Positions 1 through 9,309 of a DNA stretch of 64,000 bases are shown piece after piece. The DNA lies in NCBI RefSeq assembly GCF_949287625.1, contig NZ_CASEGO010000001.1, positions 1-64,000 on the forward strand, in the 5' to 3' direction. Both the position numbers and the translations under genes were made by a program. This DNA comes from an uncultured Brachyspira sp. GTDB lineage: Bacteria > Spirochaetota > Brachyspiria > Brachyspirales > Brachyspiraceae. The notes below the pieces were generated by a model. It saw only the letters and a program-made list of their open reading frames with translations, did not search any database and was not told where the DNA came from. Position 1 is the stretch's first letter. The number at the start of each line of letters is the position of its first letter.

Positions 1-24
1 CAAACAAACAAACAAACAAACAAA
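1..24. repeat. (CAAA)6 tetranucleotide tract
   Basis: Six perfect CAAA units open the window and may continue to the left of it. The tract lies about 90 bp upstream of the first gene, outside its coding region. Tetranucleotide tracts in promoter regions can vary in length by slippage; whether this one does is inference. Confidence 0.8.
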
Positions 25-56
25 ATATTTTATTCTATTAAAGAAATTTATTGTCA

Positions 57-75
57 TTGCAAAAATTCTTATAAT
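57..75 (+). promoter_or_regulatory. Possible promoter of the first gene
   Basis: A perfect TATAAT at 70-75 lies 38 bp before the chosen start at 114 and is preceded by TTGCAA at 57-62. The gap between the two boxes is only 7 bp, so TTGCAA is not a normal -35 element. TTGTCA at 51-56 is also too close. Only the -10 box is credible. Confidence 0.35.
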
Positions 76-113
76 AAATCAGTATACTGTTTTTATATAT
101 TATGGAGCAGTAT

Positions 114-1649
114 ATGAAAAATAAGTCCTTAATATATATATTTATTATTATTCTATCAATATTCATTGGAGTAATAACAAGAATTCAATTATATAATAAA
201 TATAATGTAGCAAGCGGAGATACTTTAGAGCATTATTATAATATGAGGAAATATTATGATAATAAAATTTTTCCTGTTACAGGGGCACATTTAGTATCCC
301 CACCTCTATTAATAGGATCTGAAGAAATATACGATACAAATATTCCGAAAATTCCGGGCGGAGCATTTTACTGGCAGTATGTATTATTATATTTTTTATC
401 AGGAGAAAATATTCAAACAGCAAGATTTTTAAACTATATACTAATTACAATATCTCCTATTATATTTTTGTTTTTTATATTAAAAAAATTTGGTTTAAAA
501 ATAATGTCAATAATAACATCAATATTATTTGTAAATATAAATTTTCTAAATTTACAAAATGAAATATATAATCCAGACACAGTTTTTATTTTATCATTTC
601 TTTCGATAACATTAATACTAATATATATATCATCTGATAATAAAATGTCATATATCGCAAGTATTTTTATATTTCCTGTTCTAGCATTAGAAGCAATGTG
701 TCATATTGCCGTATTTTTTAGTATAATACCCGCATTTGTTATATATTTAATAATAAGAATAAAAAGAACAAAACATTATATTATACCTTTATCTGCTGGT
801 ATATTGATATCATTTTCATTGTACACTCCATATATAATATATGAAATTTCAAATGGATTTCCAAATTTTATGAATGTTATTAACTTAAAAAATTCAGTAA
901 AACCTATAATACAGCCTCCGCAAATATGGTCTGTTTTATTTTTTCCAACTAATGAACCAAATTACAATTATGGAAATAAAATAGCTATAATATTTACACG
1001 TTGGTTTAATGGTGATATTAAATTAATCTTTAGTTTTATATTCTATATGATATCTGTGCTTATTGGGTTATCATCTTTCATAATTTTTATTTCAGATTTT
1101 TTTAAAAAGAAATTAAATAATAATGATGATTTAATATTCAAAGAATCAGCATTATTATATTTTATATATATAACAGCAACTATAGCTTTATTTATGTTAT
1201 TAAATTTAGGTGCGGCAAGACCAAGATATTTTTATAATATATTTCCTTTAACTTTCATACCTATAATCTATTTTATAAAAAAAATAGAACATAAAAAGAT
1301 TTTTAACTTTATAGTAATATTTGCAGTAATTAATCTATTTGCCGTGAATATACAGATATATGATGTATATAAAAATAGAGGCAAATTCGGATGGGAATTT
1401 ATGCAGCCTCATATAGAAAGTATAATAAAAGACTCAAACAGTAATTCTTTTGATTTATATGATACGGATAATTATTCATATGTACTTATGAAAATTGAAA
1501 ATACAAATTTCAAATTAGATACTAATTCAAATATAAAATACAATATCATAGGAACTAAAAACACAAACTCACAATATAATAATATGCCTATAATTTATAG
1601 TAATGAACAATATATAACATACAAAGAATTAAAGACAAATGCTAATTAA
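114..1649 (+). CDS. Polytopic membrane protein, GT-C (family 39-like) glycosyltransferase candidate
   Basis: The protein is 511 aa with about ten hydrophobic segments. It has an acidic motif (GDTLEH) in the first extracytoplasmic loop and a Pro/Gly-rich stretch PKIPGGAFYW, a layout typical of GT-C glycosyltransferases that use polyprenyl-linked sugars. It would act in the inner membrane on lipid, glycan or protein acceptors; donor and acceptor cannot be read from the sequence. The start at 114 is preferred over the ATG at 102 because that upstream ATG overlaps GGAG (104-107), which serves as ribosome-binding site for 114. The last codons overlap the convergent ABC gene by 8 bp. O-antigen ligase-like or other polytopic proteins are alternatives. 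Confidence 0.6.
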   Translation: MKNKSLIYIFIIILSIFIGVITRIQLYNKYNVASGDTLEHYYNMRKYYDNKIFPVTGAHLVSPPLLIGSEEIYDTNIPKIPGGAFYWQYVLLYFLSGENIQTARFLNYILITISPIIFLFFILKKFGLKIMSIITSILFVNINFLNLQNEIYNPDTVFILSFLSITLILIYISSDNKMSYIASIFIFPVLALEAMCHIAVFFSIIPAFVIYLIIRIKRTKHYIIPLSAGILISFSLYTPYIIYEISNGFPNFMNVINLKNSVKPIIQPPQIWSVLFFPTNEPNYNYGNKIAIIFTRWFNGDIKLIFSFIFYMISVLIGLSSFIIFISDFFKKKLNNNDDLIFKESALLYFIYITATIALFMLLNLGAARPRYFYNIFPLTFIPIIYFIKKIEHKKIFNFIVIFAVINLFAVNIQIYDVYKNRGKFGWEFMQPHIESIIKDSNSNSFDLYDTDNYSYVLMKIENTNFKLDTNSNIKYNIIGTKNTNSQYNNMPIIYSNEQYITYKELKTNAN

Positions 1650-2601
1650 GCAAATGACATGCACATAAATGTCCGTTGCCAGTATCTTTTAATATAGGCT
1701 CTTCATCTTTGCATTTATCAATTCTTTCTTTGCATCTGTCATAAAACATACAGCCTTTAGGAGGATTAAGCAAATCTGGAGGAGTGCCCTCTATAAACTC
1801 CAATTTACTTACGGCCTTATTTAATCTAGGAGTAGCTTTTAAAAGCCTTTTTGTATATGGATGTTTAGCATTTGTATATATATCCTCATTACTCGCAAGC
1901 TCGGCAATCTTTCCTCCATACATTACACATACCCTATCAGAAATTTCTGCTTCCAAAGCCAAATCATGAGTTATAAATATAAATGATAAGTCAAAATCTT
2001 TCTTAAGTTTTTTTAATAAATTAATTATCTGTGCCTGAACTATAACATCTAATGCCGTAGTAGGTTCATCAAGTATAATAAGTTTAGGCTTCAAAAATAA
2101 AGCAGCTGCTATTACTACCCTCTGCTTCATACCGCCTGAAAGCTCATGAGGATATCTTTTATATATACTTGAATGAAGTCCTACATATTCTAAATACTCT
2201 TCTATAAGTTTATTTGCCGCTGTTTTATCCATATCAACATGTCTTTCAAGAGTTTCAAGCATTTGACTTCCTATAGTATAAACTGGGGTTAGAGAATTCA
2301 TAGCTCCTTGAAAAACCATAGATATTTTAGACCATCTTATATTCTTTCTAATATATTCTTCTTTAAGAGGAATAATATCTTCATTATCAAGTATTATCTT
2401 TCCGCCTTCATACTTACCTGGTACAGACGGCATTCTTAAAAGAGATGTACCAAGACTTGTTTTGCCGCATCCAGACTCACCTACTATACCTAATGTTTCG
2501 CCTTTTTTTATATTAAAACTAATATCATTAATAGCTTTTACCAAACCTTTAGAAGTATGATAATACATTTTTAAATTTTCTACTTGAAGTATATTTTCCA
2601 T
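1642..2601 (-). CDS. Oligopeptide/dipeptide ABC transporter ATP-binding protein (OppD/DppD type)
   Basis: The 319-aa ATPase has Walker A GESGCGKTS near residue 41, signature LSGGMKQR near 155, Walker B LIILDEPTTALD near 175 and the switch His in FITHDLA. A C-terminal oligopeptide-binding extension has the usual Cys cluster (CMFYDRCKERIDKC). Length and order match OppD/DppD, which power peptide or nickel import with OppB/C permeases and usually a second ATPase, OppF. None of those partners is within the window, so this is an orphan subunit here. A ribosome-binding site (AGGA) precedes the ATG. Substrate is unknown; the family call is firm. Confidence 0.9.
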   Translation of the reverse strand: MENILQVENLKMYYHTSKGLVKAINDISFNIKKGETLGIVGESGCGKTSLGTSLLRMPSVPGKYEGGKIILDNEDIIPLKEEYIRKNIRWSKISMVFQGAMNSLTPVYTIGSQMLETLERHVDMDKTAANKLIEEYLEYVGLHSSIYKRYPHELSGGMKQRVVIAAALFLKPKLIILDEPTTALDVIVQAQIINLLKKLKKDFDLSFIFITHDLALEAEISDRVCVMYGGKIAELASNEDIYTNAKHPYTKRLLKATPRLNKAVSKLEFIEGTPPDLLNPPKGCMFYDRCKERIDKCKDEEPILKDTGNGHLCACHLLN

Positions 2602-2701
2602 TTATATTCCTGTTATATTTCTAATTAAAAAATAAATATATTATGTTAATTATAATATAATATTAATATTTTTACAATTAACTTTTAATCAAAATAATAA
2701 T

Positions 2702-3151
2702 TCAGTAAATCATATAATGAAAATGAACACCGTTTTCTTCCTGGATATCATTATAAAGTTTAATAAATCCAAGTTTTTTATAAAACTCCAAAGCATAATC
2801 GCTCGCTTTTACAGTATATTTGTCAGACTTTAAAATGTTTTTTGCTTCTTCAAATAATCTTGTGCCTATTTTTGATTTGAAATATTTATCATCTACGAAA
2901 AAAAGAGAAATATGATCATAATTAATTATTTCTATCATACCCAAAATAGAATTATTTTCATTTCTTGCTATAAGTATGAGAGAACCTTCCATAAAAAATC
3001 TTAATCTCATATTATTAGAGGATATAAATAATAATACGTTATTTATACCCTCTTCTGTATCAATATGTGAATTGTATTTTAAATATATATTTTTGGCAAG
3101 CATAGAAATTTCTTCAATATCATCTATGCATGCTTTTTCTATTTTTATCAT
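2702..3151 (-). CDS. GNAT-family N-acetyltransferase
   Basis: This 149-aa protein has the GNAT layout. An N-terminal strand-helix opens with IEKACIDDIEEISMLAK. The central beta strands carry LIARNENNSILGMIEI. The acetyl-CoA loop region is VDDKYFKSKIGTRLFEEA, where K-x-x-K-I-G-T replaces the canonical R/Q-x-x-G-x-G/A. The C-terminal YALEFYKKLGF motif is typical of the fold. It would transfer an acetyl group to an unknown amine. It lies 16 bp downstream of the thioredoxin-like gene on the same strand, so the two are probably co-transcribed. The acceptor cannot be inferred. Confidence 0.82.
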   Translation of the reverse strand: MIKIEKACIDDIEEISMLAKNIYLKYNSHIDTEEGINNVLLFISSNNMRLRFFMEGSLILIARNENNSILGMIEIINYDHISLFFVDDKYFKSKIGTRLFEEAKNILKSDKYTVKASDYALEFYKKLGFIKLYNDIQEENGVHFHYMIY

Positions 3152-3167
3152 TTAAATAAATTATATA

Positions 3168-3527
3168 TTATTCAAAAACTTTTATAAGTCTTTGAAAAGG
3201 CAAATGATTAGTATCTTTAACAAAAGAACCATTTTTATAATATCTTAAATATGGTATTAAACCATTATTCCATACTGTCTCTTTAAAATTCATAAACGGC
3301 TCGTATAAAGGACTTTGATTATACATACAAATATAAACTGTAATATCTATAGGTGATTTTTCTTCATTGGCTTTTAATTCTCTCTCTAATCCTTTCCAAT
3401 CTCCGCACCAATCCTGTGTAAATATAGCTATTACATTTTCTGCAGATTTTTTTATATCATCACTCACTTCTTTAGTATCAATTATATTCTGCATCTCTTT
3501 TTCATCAATAGTTTTGAAAGTTAGCAT
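3168..3527 (-). CDS. Thioredoxin-like protein lacking the second active-site Cys
   Basis: The 119-aa protein has a thioredoxin-fold signature, AIFTQDWCGDWKGL around residues 33-46, followed by a helix and a cis-Pro-like GLIPYLRYY segment near 90. Related small thioredoxin-like proteins usually read WCGDC; here the resolving Cys is Trp, leaving one active-site thiol. It has no signal peptide and is cytoplasmic. A strong GGAGG site lies just upstream of the ATG. It is the first gene of a probable two-gene unit with the GNAT gene. A redox role by a monothiol mechanism or a non-redox binding role are both possible. Confidence 0.7.
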   Translation of the reverse strand: MLTFKTIDEKEMQNIIDTKEVSDDIKKSAENVIAIFTQDWCGDWKGLERELKANEEKSPIDITVYICMYNQSPLYEPFMNFKETVWNNGLIPYLRYYKNGSFVKDTNHLPFQRLIKVFE

Positions 3528-3666
3528 TAGCTCCTCCGTAAAATATATATAATTATAATAATTTAGTTAGATAGATAATACAATAAAAAATACTTTTAAT
3601 CAAGGCAGTTATTTACGATAATAAAGCAATTAAATAATTCGCATATTATTTATTATGGAGGCTAAA

Positions 3667-4410
3667 ATGAAAAAAATTATTATCTGCACTATAGCTATAT
3701 TTAACATCATAAGTTCAGTATCATTCGCAGGCAGTTTTCTTGATGAACAAAAAAGATATGGCAGAGTAAGAACAGCAATAAAAGAAAAAGATGCTTTAAT
3801 AAAACAAAATATAATAAATAATAATATCAAATTAAATGAAATGAACATTCTAATAACTGCATACAAACAGGAAGACATACTGGAAATATATGCAAAAAAT
3901 AAAAATGATAAAACATACAAAAAAATAGCAGAGTATAAAATAGCAGCAAAATCTGGTATACTAGGTCCTAAAAGAATGGAAGGAGATTTGCAGGTGCCTG
4001 AAGGTTTTTATTATATAGACAGATTTAATCCTGCAAGCAGCTATTATCTTTCTTTGGGTATTAATTATCCTAATGAAGCAGACAGAAAAAAAAGCAATGC
4101 CAAAAGATTAGGAGGCGATATATTTATTCATGGGGCAAATGTTACTATAGGATGCATGCCTATGACTGATGATAAAATTAAAGAAATATATTTATATGCT
4201 ATATATGCAAAAGATAATGGTCAAAATAAAATACCAGTATACATATTCCCTTTTAAAATGACTGATAACAATTTTAACTACTATAAAAAAATATATGAAA
4301 GTTCATTAATAGATTTTTGGAAAAATATAAAAGAAGGATATGATATATTTCAAAATACAAAAAAAGAAATAACTATAAAAATAGATAATAACGGAAACTA
4401 CATATTTTAA
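3667..4410 (+). CDS. L,D-transpeptidase family protein, YafK-like
   Basis: The 247-aa exported protein begins with a signal peptide (KKIIICTIAIFNIISSVSFA). The catalytic motif is FIHGANVTIGCMPM near residue 155, supplying the His and the nucleophilic Cys of the YkuD fold. The preceding YYIDRFNPASSYYLSLGINY is characteristic of the YafK branch. YafK-type enzymes act on peptidoglycan crosslinks or on lipoprotein-peptidoglycan bonds in the periplasm; which one applies here is unknown. The start at 3667 is chosen because GGAG at 3657-3660 sits ahead of it, whereas the ATG at 3655 overlaps that site. It is divergent from the thioredoxin-like gene. Confidence 0.85.
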   Translation: MKKIIICTIAIFNIISSVSFAGSFLDEQKRYGRVRTAIKEKDALIKQNIINNNIKLNEMNILITAYKQEDILEIYAKNKNDKTYKKIAEYKIAAKSGILGPKRMEGDLQVPEGFYYIDRFNPASSYYLSLGINYPNEADRKKSNAKRLGGDIFIHGANVTIGCMPMTDDKIKEIYLYAIYAKDNGQNKIPVYIFPFKMTDNNFNYYKKIYESSLIDFWKNIKEGYDIFQNTKKEITIKIDNNGNYIF

Positions 4411-4476
4411 TGTCCTTGCAATTTTTTTATAATAGTATTATTATATATATGTACATAATAATCGGATATTACTTTA

Positions 4477-5457
4477 ATGATTCAAGAAAATAGAAATAAC
4501 TCTTTTATTAGTAAATACAATTTTTGGTCTTATATCCTTATTGCAATTGTATTTTTTAATTATTTATTATTCAGAGCTATTGTAATTGACAGTAATTCTT
4601 CACTATATTTAATTACTTTTATATTGGATTATATAGTATTAATATCATTTTTTCTATTAGTATTCTACAAATTCTATAATTGTATATTTACGTCAGAATT
4701 ACTGCTTTCTATTATTGGGATACTTTTTTTAATATTCGGTACTCTAAAATTATATGCTATTGATATAAATATATATAATATAATAGAACTTTTGTTTTTT
4801 GCATTATTATTAATTCTTACTTTAATGATATTAATTCCAATGATATTATCAAAAAATATAACAGAACTTGAAAGAGGGATTTATATATTTATTTTACTTT
4901 CTTTATTGTCATCTAATATAAATTATCTTATAATATCAGCAAATAAAGTCATAGATACCGACAGCTTTCATTATATTTCAACATATATTTCTAATTATAT
5001 GTCAAAATTATCATCATTTTCTTTTTTAGTATTAATGATATCTTATATATTAATATTTATAAAAAAAGTTATCATGAAAAATATAAATAGATCATTTATG
5101 TTTGCTATAATAGCCATTATACTATCAATAATGGCTATATTTTCTTTTGGAAATAGTTTTTTCTTAATCATAATATCATTTTTCAGTGCTTTAGGAATAG
5201 TTATGTATCTTCATTTTGTTGTTTATATGGTAATTATGATTATGTTTTTTATAACTTTGTTCACATCATTTATGACTTCAATAGTATCAAAAGAATATTA
5301 TCCTAAACTTATAATATTTACGCTTTTTATACTTGCAGGACTTGATATGAGCAATTTCTCTTTAAGATTGATAGCATTATTTGCAATTATGGAAATATCA
5401 GGCATTCAAAGTAATCAAAAAGATGATGCTTCATATTTGACAAATAATGACCTATGA
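4477..5457 (+). CDS. Polytopic membrane protein of unknown function
   Basis: I do not recognise this 326-aa protein. It consists almost entirely of hydrophobic stretches, about nine or ten predicted membrane segments, with short polar loops and a hydrophilic tail (QSNQKDDASYLTNNDL). No catalytic or binding motif is visible. It starts at an ATG without a clear Shine-Dalgarno site, 43 bp behind a TATAAT at 4428-4433. The tsaE gene begins 49 bp after its stop on the same strand, so it may share a transcript with the tsaE-mnmE group. Confidence 0.75.
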   Translation: MIQENRNNSFISKYNFWSYILIAIVFFNYLLFRAIVIDSNSSLYLITFILDYIVLISFFLLVFYKFYNCIFTSELLLSIIGILFLIFGTLKLYAIDINIYNIIELLFFALLLILTLMILIPMILSKNITELERGIYIFILLSLLSSNINYLIISANKVIDTDSFHYISTYISNYMSKLSSFSFLVLMISYILIFIKKVIMKNINRSFMFAIIAIILSIMAIFSFGNSFFLIIISFFSALGIVMYLHFVVYMVIMIMFFITLFTSFMTSIVSKEYYPKLIIFTLFILAGLDMSNFSLRLIALFAIMEISGIQSNQKDDASYLTNNDL

Positions 5458-5506
5458 TATATTATTTTCCATTATTAAATAACAATTAAAAATAAATAAA
5501 TTAAAT

Positions 5507-5953
5507 ATGAAAAAAGAAACATTATTAGAAGAAGAAAAAAATATTAACAATATAGAAAATGTTGCTGAATATTTAAAAAGCATATTAAAAGACGGCGATA
5601 TTGTAATAATGGAAGGCAATTTAGGATTCGGAAAAACTACATTTGTGCGTATATTATCAAGACTTCTTGAGAGTGATAATATAGTAAGCAGTCCGTCTTT
5701 TACATTAATAAATGAATATGACATAATACTTAACGGCAAAGAAAGTATATTAAGGCATGTTGATTTATACCGTCTTGACAGTAAAGAAGAGCTTGACGAT
5801 ATAGGATTTAAAGATAAAATTAAAGAAAACGGAATTACTATTATAGAATGGGGAAATAAGTTTATAGACTACTTTGAAGCTCCGTACTATTTGTTTGAAA
5901 TAGAAATGAAAGAAGAAAACAGCAGATTATATAGGATAAGTTTGATTTCATGA
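5507..5953 (+). CDS. tsaE: tRNA threonylcarbamoyladenosine biosynthesis ATPase TsaE
   Basis: The 148-aa protein has all TsaE (YjeE) hallmarks: Walker A MEGNLGFGKTTFVR near residue 35, the SPSFTLINEYD motif near 64, HVDLYRL near 84 and IIEWGNKF near 110. TsaE assists the TsaB-TsaD complex in making N6-threonylcarbamoyladenosine at position 37 of ANN-decoding tRNAs. The length is normal for the family. Its last four bases form the start of the next gene (ATGA overlap), so the two are translationally coupled. mnmE, another tRNA-modification gene, follows. No strong ribosome-binding site is seen. Confidence 0.93.
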   Translation: MKKETLLEEEKNINNIENVAEYLKSILKDGDIVIMEGNLGFGKTTFVRILSRLLESDNIVSSPSFTLINEYDIILNGKESILRHVDLYRLDSKEELDDIGFKDKIKENGITIIEWGNKFIDYFEAPYYLFEIEMKEENSRLYRISLIS

Positions 5954-6981
5954 AAAAATGTTTTTTATTATTTTTTATATTATTTTTGGCATTATTTATT
6001 TTATCATGCAGTAATAGAGTAATAGATAATAATACTGTAATATATTCAAAAACAACTGTATCATCAGTAAATATCATTATAGGAAATGCAATAGAATATG
6101 AAGTGCATATAATATCAAAAAATGGCATAGACTATAATTATGAAGATATTTCCTTTGATGACAGAAATAATAAAACAAGGATAATATCAGTAGAAAATAA
6201 AACTAAAGACAAAGGAAAATATAAAGAAAGAATTATAAAATACCAAATAGGTTTTTATGATATAGGTCAGTTTGTAATATATCCTTTTAAAATTTCTTAT
6301 AATTATAATAATGAATATAGAGAACTTTTAGGAGAAGATGTTAATATATTAGTGAATTCTTTTTCTGACGGAGAGACACTTCCTCCTATGAAAAAAACTA
6401 TGAGCATACCTATGCCTAAATATGTATGGATATTTGCTGTATTAATTGTTATTGCTGTTATAGCTATAATAATACTGATATTTACTATTATCAAATACAT
6501 AGAAAAGAAATTTAATGAAAAAATTAATATCAAAGAAGATACTGAAGCTTTAAATGCATTAAAAACATTAGACTGCAATACATACTACAATGAAAATAAA
6601 TATGCTGAATACTATTTTGAATTAACATTCATATTCAAAAGATATCTTACAAAGAGATTTATGTTTAATATAGAAGACATGACAACAAGCGAGATTAATG
6701 ATCTTTTTCAAAATCATCATTTTAATGAAAGCGAATATATAATGAATATGCTTGAAGAGTCAGACTATATAAAGTTTGCAAAACAGATTCCAGAACTTAA
6801 TATAATGCAGAAAGATTATGATTTTTGTGTGAATTACATAATAAATAATGGAAACTTACAAACGGCTTTAAAACTTCAGGAAAAAGAAAATAAGAGAATA
6901 GAAAAAGAAGAAAGAAAAAAATTAAAACATCAAAAAAAGATGAATAAAAAAATACATCAGCTTGAAGAAAACAATAGTTAA
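5950..6981 (+). CDS. Lipoprotein-like protein with one internal membrane segment, unknown function
   Basis: The 343-aa protein starts with a hydrophobic signal ending in FILSCSNR, a good lipobox with Cys at residue 20. A beta-rich N-terminal half follows. A strong membrane helix (about residues 158-180, after MPKYVW) leads into a charged helical C-terminal domain rich in Lys/Glu with FKRYLTKRF. The layout of an extracytoplasmic Ig-like domain, a membrane helix and a cytoplasmic helical domain recalls BatD/DUF4381-type proteins, but that is only architecture. A lipobox plus a downstream membrane helix is unusual. It sits between tsaE (4-bp overlap) and mnmE (15 bp away). Confidence 0.7.
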   Translation: MKKCFLLFFILFLALFILSCSNRVIDNNTVIYSKTTVSSVNIIIGNAIEYEVHIISKNGIDYNYEDISFDDRNNKTRIISVENKTKDKGKYKERIIKYQIGFYDIGQFVIYPFKISYNYNNEYRELLGEDVNILVNSFSDGETLPPMKKTMSIPMPKYVWIFAVLIVIAVIAIIILIFTIIKYIEKKFNEKINIKEDTEALNALKTLDCNTYYNENKYAEYYFELTFIFKRYLTKRFMFNIEDMTTSEINDLFQNHHFNESEYIMNMLEESDYIKFAKQIPELNIMQKDYDFCVNYIINNGNLQTALKLQEKENKRIEKEERKKLKHQKKMNKKIHQLEENNS

Positions 6982-6996
6982 GAGTTTATAAAAATT

Positions 6997-8391
6997 ATGA
7001 ATGAATACGATATAAAAGACACAATAGCAGCATTATCAACCCCCTATTCAAAAAGTGCATTAGCTTTAATAAGAATGTCTGGAAGCAAAGCATTGGAAAT
7101 AGCATCAAAAATATGTTTTTATGCAGGAAATGAAAATAAAAATATAACAAAATTCGAACATAGAAAAAGCTATTATGCTTTGGTAAAAGATGAAAATAAT
7201 ACTCCTATAGATGAGCTTATAGTGCTTTCAACACTTGCTCCAAATACATTTACTTCAGAAGATACTATAGAGTTTATTTCACATGGAAGTATTGTTGTAA
7301 TAGACTCTCTTTTAAATCTACTAATAAGAAACGGAGCAAGAGCTGCAAATAGAGGCGAGTTTACATACAGAGCATATATTAACGGACGTATTGGTATAAG
7401 CGAGGCTGAGGCTATACATGATTTGATAGATTCTAATAACAGACTTATGGCAGAAGCAAGCATATATAAAATACGAGGAAGACTTACAAGAGAAATTGAT
7501 AAACTCAGAGATAATATCAAAAACTCTCTAATGCTTGTTTACGGAGAATTAGATTTTCCAGAAGATGATACAGAAACATTTTCTTATGATAAACTAATAG
7601 AAAACTTTATAAATATAAAAAAAGATATAGAAAATATTTTATACAATTCAAGCAGAGTAGAAAACCTTATTAATGGCATAAAGGTAGCCATACTTGGAAG
7701 AGTCAATGCTGGAAAAAGCAGCATATTTAATATGATACTCGATAAAAACAGGGCGATAGTTTCTAATATAGCTGGAACTACTAGAGATTTTTTAAGCGAG
7801 AATATATATATTGATAATATACCATTTTATTTGATGGATACTGCAGGATTTCATAAAGACGCTGATAATGATATAGAACTTGAAGGTATAGAAAGGGCAA
7901 AAAAATCTGCTTACGAAGCTAATATTATACTTGCTGTGTTTGATTCATCAAGCAATGCTGATGAAAATGATATCAATTTAATAGAGTTTTTAAAAACATT
8001 AAAAGATAAAAATATAATATACATTCTAAATAAAAGTGATGAATGGAAAAAATTTGATTATAATATTGACTCAAAAAATATTATAAATATAAGCACAAAA
8101 ACAAAAGAAGGTAAAGATAAATTAATACAGGCATTAAAAAATTATGTAAATAATTCTGACATTGATATATTCAATAAAGAAAGCTATGTCAATAACAGAG
8201 AAAGAGGCTATTTAGAAAAAGGACTTAAACAGATTGATATATGTATAGAAAAATCCAAAATGTCATTCTCATTAGATGAAGTTGCAGAAGAGATGAATAT
8301 ATTGAACAGTATACTAGGAAATGTAAGCGGAAAAATAGATGCTGAAGAAGTAATTAATGAAATATTCGCTAATTTCTGTATAGGAAAATAA
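6997..8391 (+). CDS. mnmE: tRNA uridine-5-carboxymethylaminomethyl GTPase MnmE
   Basis: The 464-aa protein has the TrmE N-terminal folate-binding domain (starts DTIAALSTPYSKSALALIRM), a helical domain and an inserted G domain. The G motifs are G1 GRVNAGKSS near residue 231, TTRD, G3 DTAG near 277 and G4 NKSD near 345. It ends in the diagnostic CIGK motif. MnmE works with MnmG to modify wobble uridines of certain tRNAs, using GTP hydrolysis and a one-carbon donor. Length and domain order are normal. It closes the tsaE-lipoprotein-mnmE run, consistent with one operon. Confidence 0.96.
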   Translation: MNEYDIKDTIAALSTPYSKSALALIRMSGSKALEIASKICFYAGNENKNITKFEHRKSYYALVKDENNTPIDELIVLSTLAPNTFTSEDTIEFISHGSIVVIDSLLNLLIRNGARAANRGEFTYRAYINGRIGISEAEAIHDLIDSNNRLMAEASIYKIRGRLTREIDKLRDNIKNSLMLVYGELDFPEDDTETFSYDKLIENFINIKKDIENILYNSSRVENLINGIKVAILGRVNAGKSSIFNMILDKNRAIVSNIAGTTRDFLSENIYIDNIPFYLMDTAGFHKDADNDIELEGIERAKKSAYEANIILAVFDSSSNADENDINLIEFLKTLKDKNIIYILNKSDEWKKFDYNIDSKNIINISTKTKEGKDKLIQALKNYVNNSDIDIFNKESYVNNRERGYLEKGLKQIDICIEKSKMSFSLDEVAEEMNILNSILGNVSGKIDAEEVINEIFANFCIGK

Positions 8392-8436
8392 TTATAAAAT
8401 TTCATTTGATAAACTGCAAAAAAATAGTATATTTAT

Positions 8437-8442
8437 TATAAT
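8437..8442 (+). promoter_or_regulatory. TATAAT -10 box ahead of the outer-membrane protein gene
   Basis: TATAAT lies 81 bp upstream of the start at 8524. An A-rich block beginning CTGCAAAAAAATAGT sits at 8414-8428; nearly the same 15-mer (first base T) lies at 15628-15642, ahead of the EamA gene. No canonical -35 box at 16-18 bp is visible. Confidence 0.35.
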
Positions 8443-8523
8443 ACTGAATTAAAAAAGACGATAAATATTAGAATATATAATATTAATTATGTGAAAATGA
8501 TAAAGGGAGTTTAATATATATTT

Positions 8524-9306
8524 ATGAAAAAGTTATTTGCAGCGATTTCTGTTTTTATATTAATAAATTTATCTCTTTTTGCTGAAAGCGGATTTGAAGG
8601 AATATTCAATATGCCAGTAGGACTTTCTGTAGGAATGTATAAGGGACCTAAAGACGACATTGAAAGAAAAATCGGGCTTGGTTTTGATATAGGTATTACT
8701 GCTCAATTCGGATATATTGTAGATTTTAAAAATGGTGTAGGTTTAAGCATATTGGGAGAAGCAGGATACAGCCATGATACTTATGCATACACTATCCCTT
8801 CATCAGACAGCAGTATAGAAAATTTAAGTTCTGTTTCTTTTCATAGTCTTCAGGTAGGACTTCTTCCAAAAATCAATATAAAAGATTTTTCTATAGGTAT
8901 AGGCGGAGGATTGAAAATACCTATATCAGGAACTATTGAAAATAAAGTAACAACATATGGAACTAATTACACTGCAGAAGGATATAATGTAAATATAATT
9001 GATATAGTTAATGAATATGACAAAATGAATGTAATACCTTATGTTAAATTAACATTTGATTATTCTGTATTCAATAACTATAATGTAGCTGCAAATTTTG
9101 GATTATATTTTGATTATGAGTTTGGCACTAGAAAAAAAATCGATGAAAAAACATACACTTCTGCAGACAGTTTTGGAGCAGGACTTCAAGTTGGTTTAAG
9201 ATTCAGTCCTTTTAAAACTCCTTACAAAAAATTGCCTGCTTCTAATAATACAAATGATAATAAATCAAATGCAGTTGTATCCCCTGAATCTTATAAAAAG
9301 AAGTAA
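8524..9306 (+). CDS. Outer-membrane beta-barrel protein
   Basis: The 260-aa protein has a cleavable signal peptide (KKLFAAISVFILINLSLFAES). Alternating polar and hydrophobic strands with frequent Gly and aromatic residues follow, for example GVGLSILGEAGYSH, FSIGIGGGLKIPISG and FGAGLQVGLRFSPF. This pattern fits an 8-10-strand outer-membrane barrel. A short hydrophilic Asn/Lys tail follows instead of a terminal aromatic residue, so the last strand is internal. Function could be structural, adhesive or porin-like. A GGGAG site lies about 14 bp before the ATG, somewhat far. The next gene is convergent, with only 3 bp between stops. Confidence 0.75.
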   Translation: MKKLFAAISVFILINLSLFAESGFEGIFNMPVGLSVGMYKGPKDDIERKIGLGFDIGITAQFGYIVDFKNGVGLSILGEAGYSHDTYAYTIPSSDSSIENLSSVSFHSLQVGLLPKINIKDFSIGIGGGLKIPISGTIENKVTTYGTNYTAEGYNVNIIDIVNEYDKMNVIPYVKLTFDYSVFNNYNVAANFGLYFDYEFGTRKKIDEKTYTSADSFGAGLQVGLRFSPFKTPYKKLPASNNTNDNKSNAVVSPESYKKK

Positions 9307-9309
9307 ACA

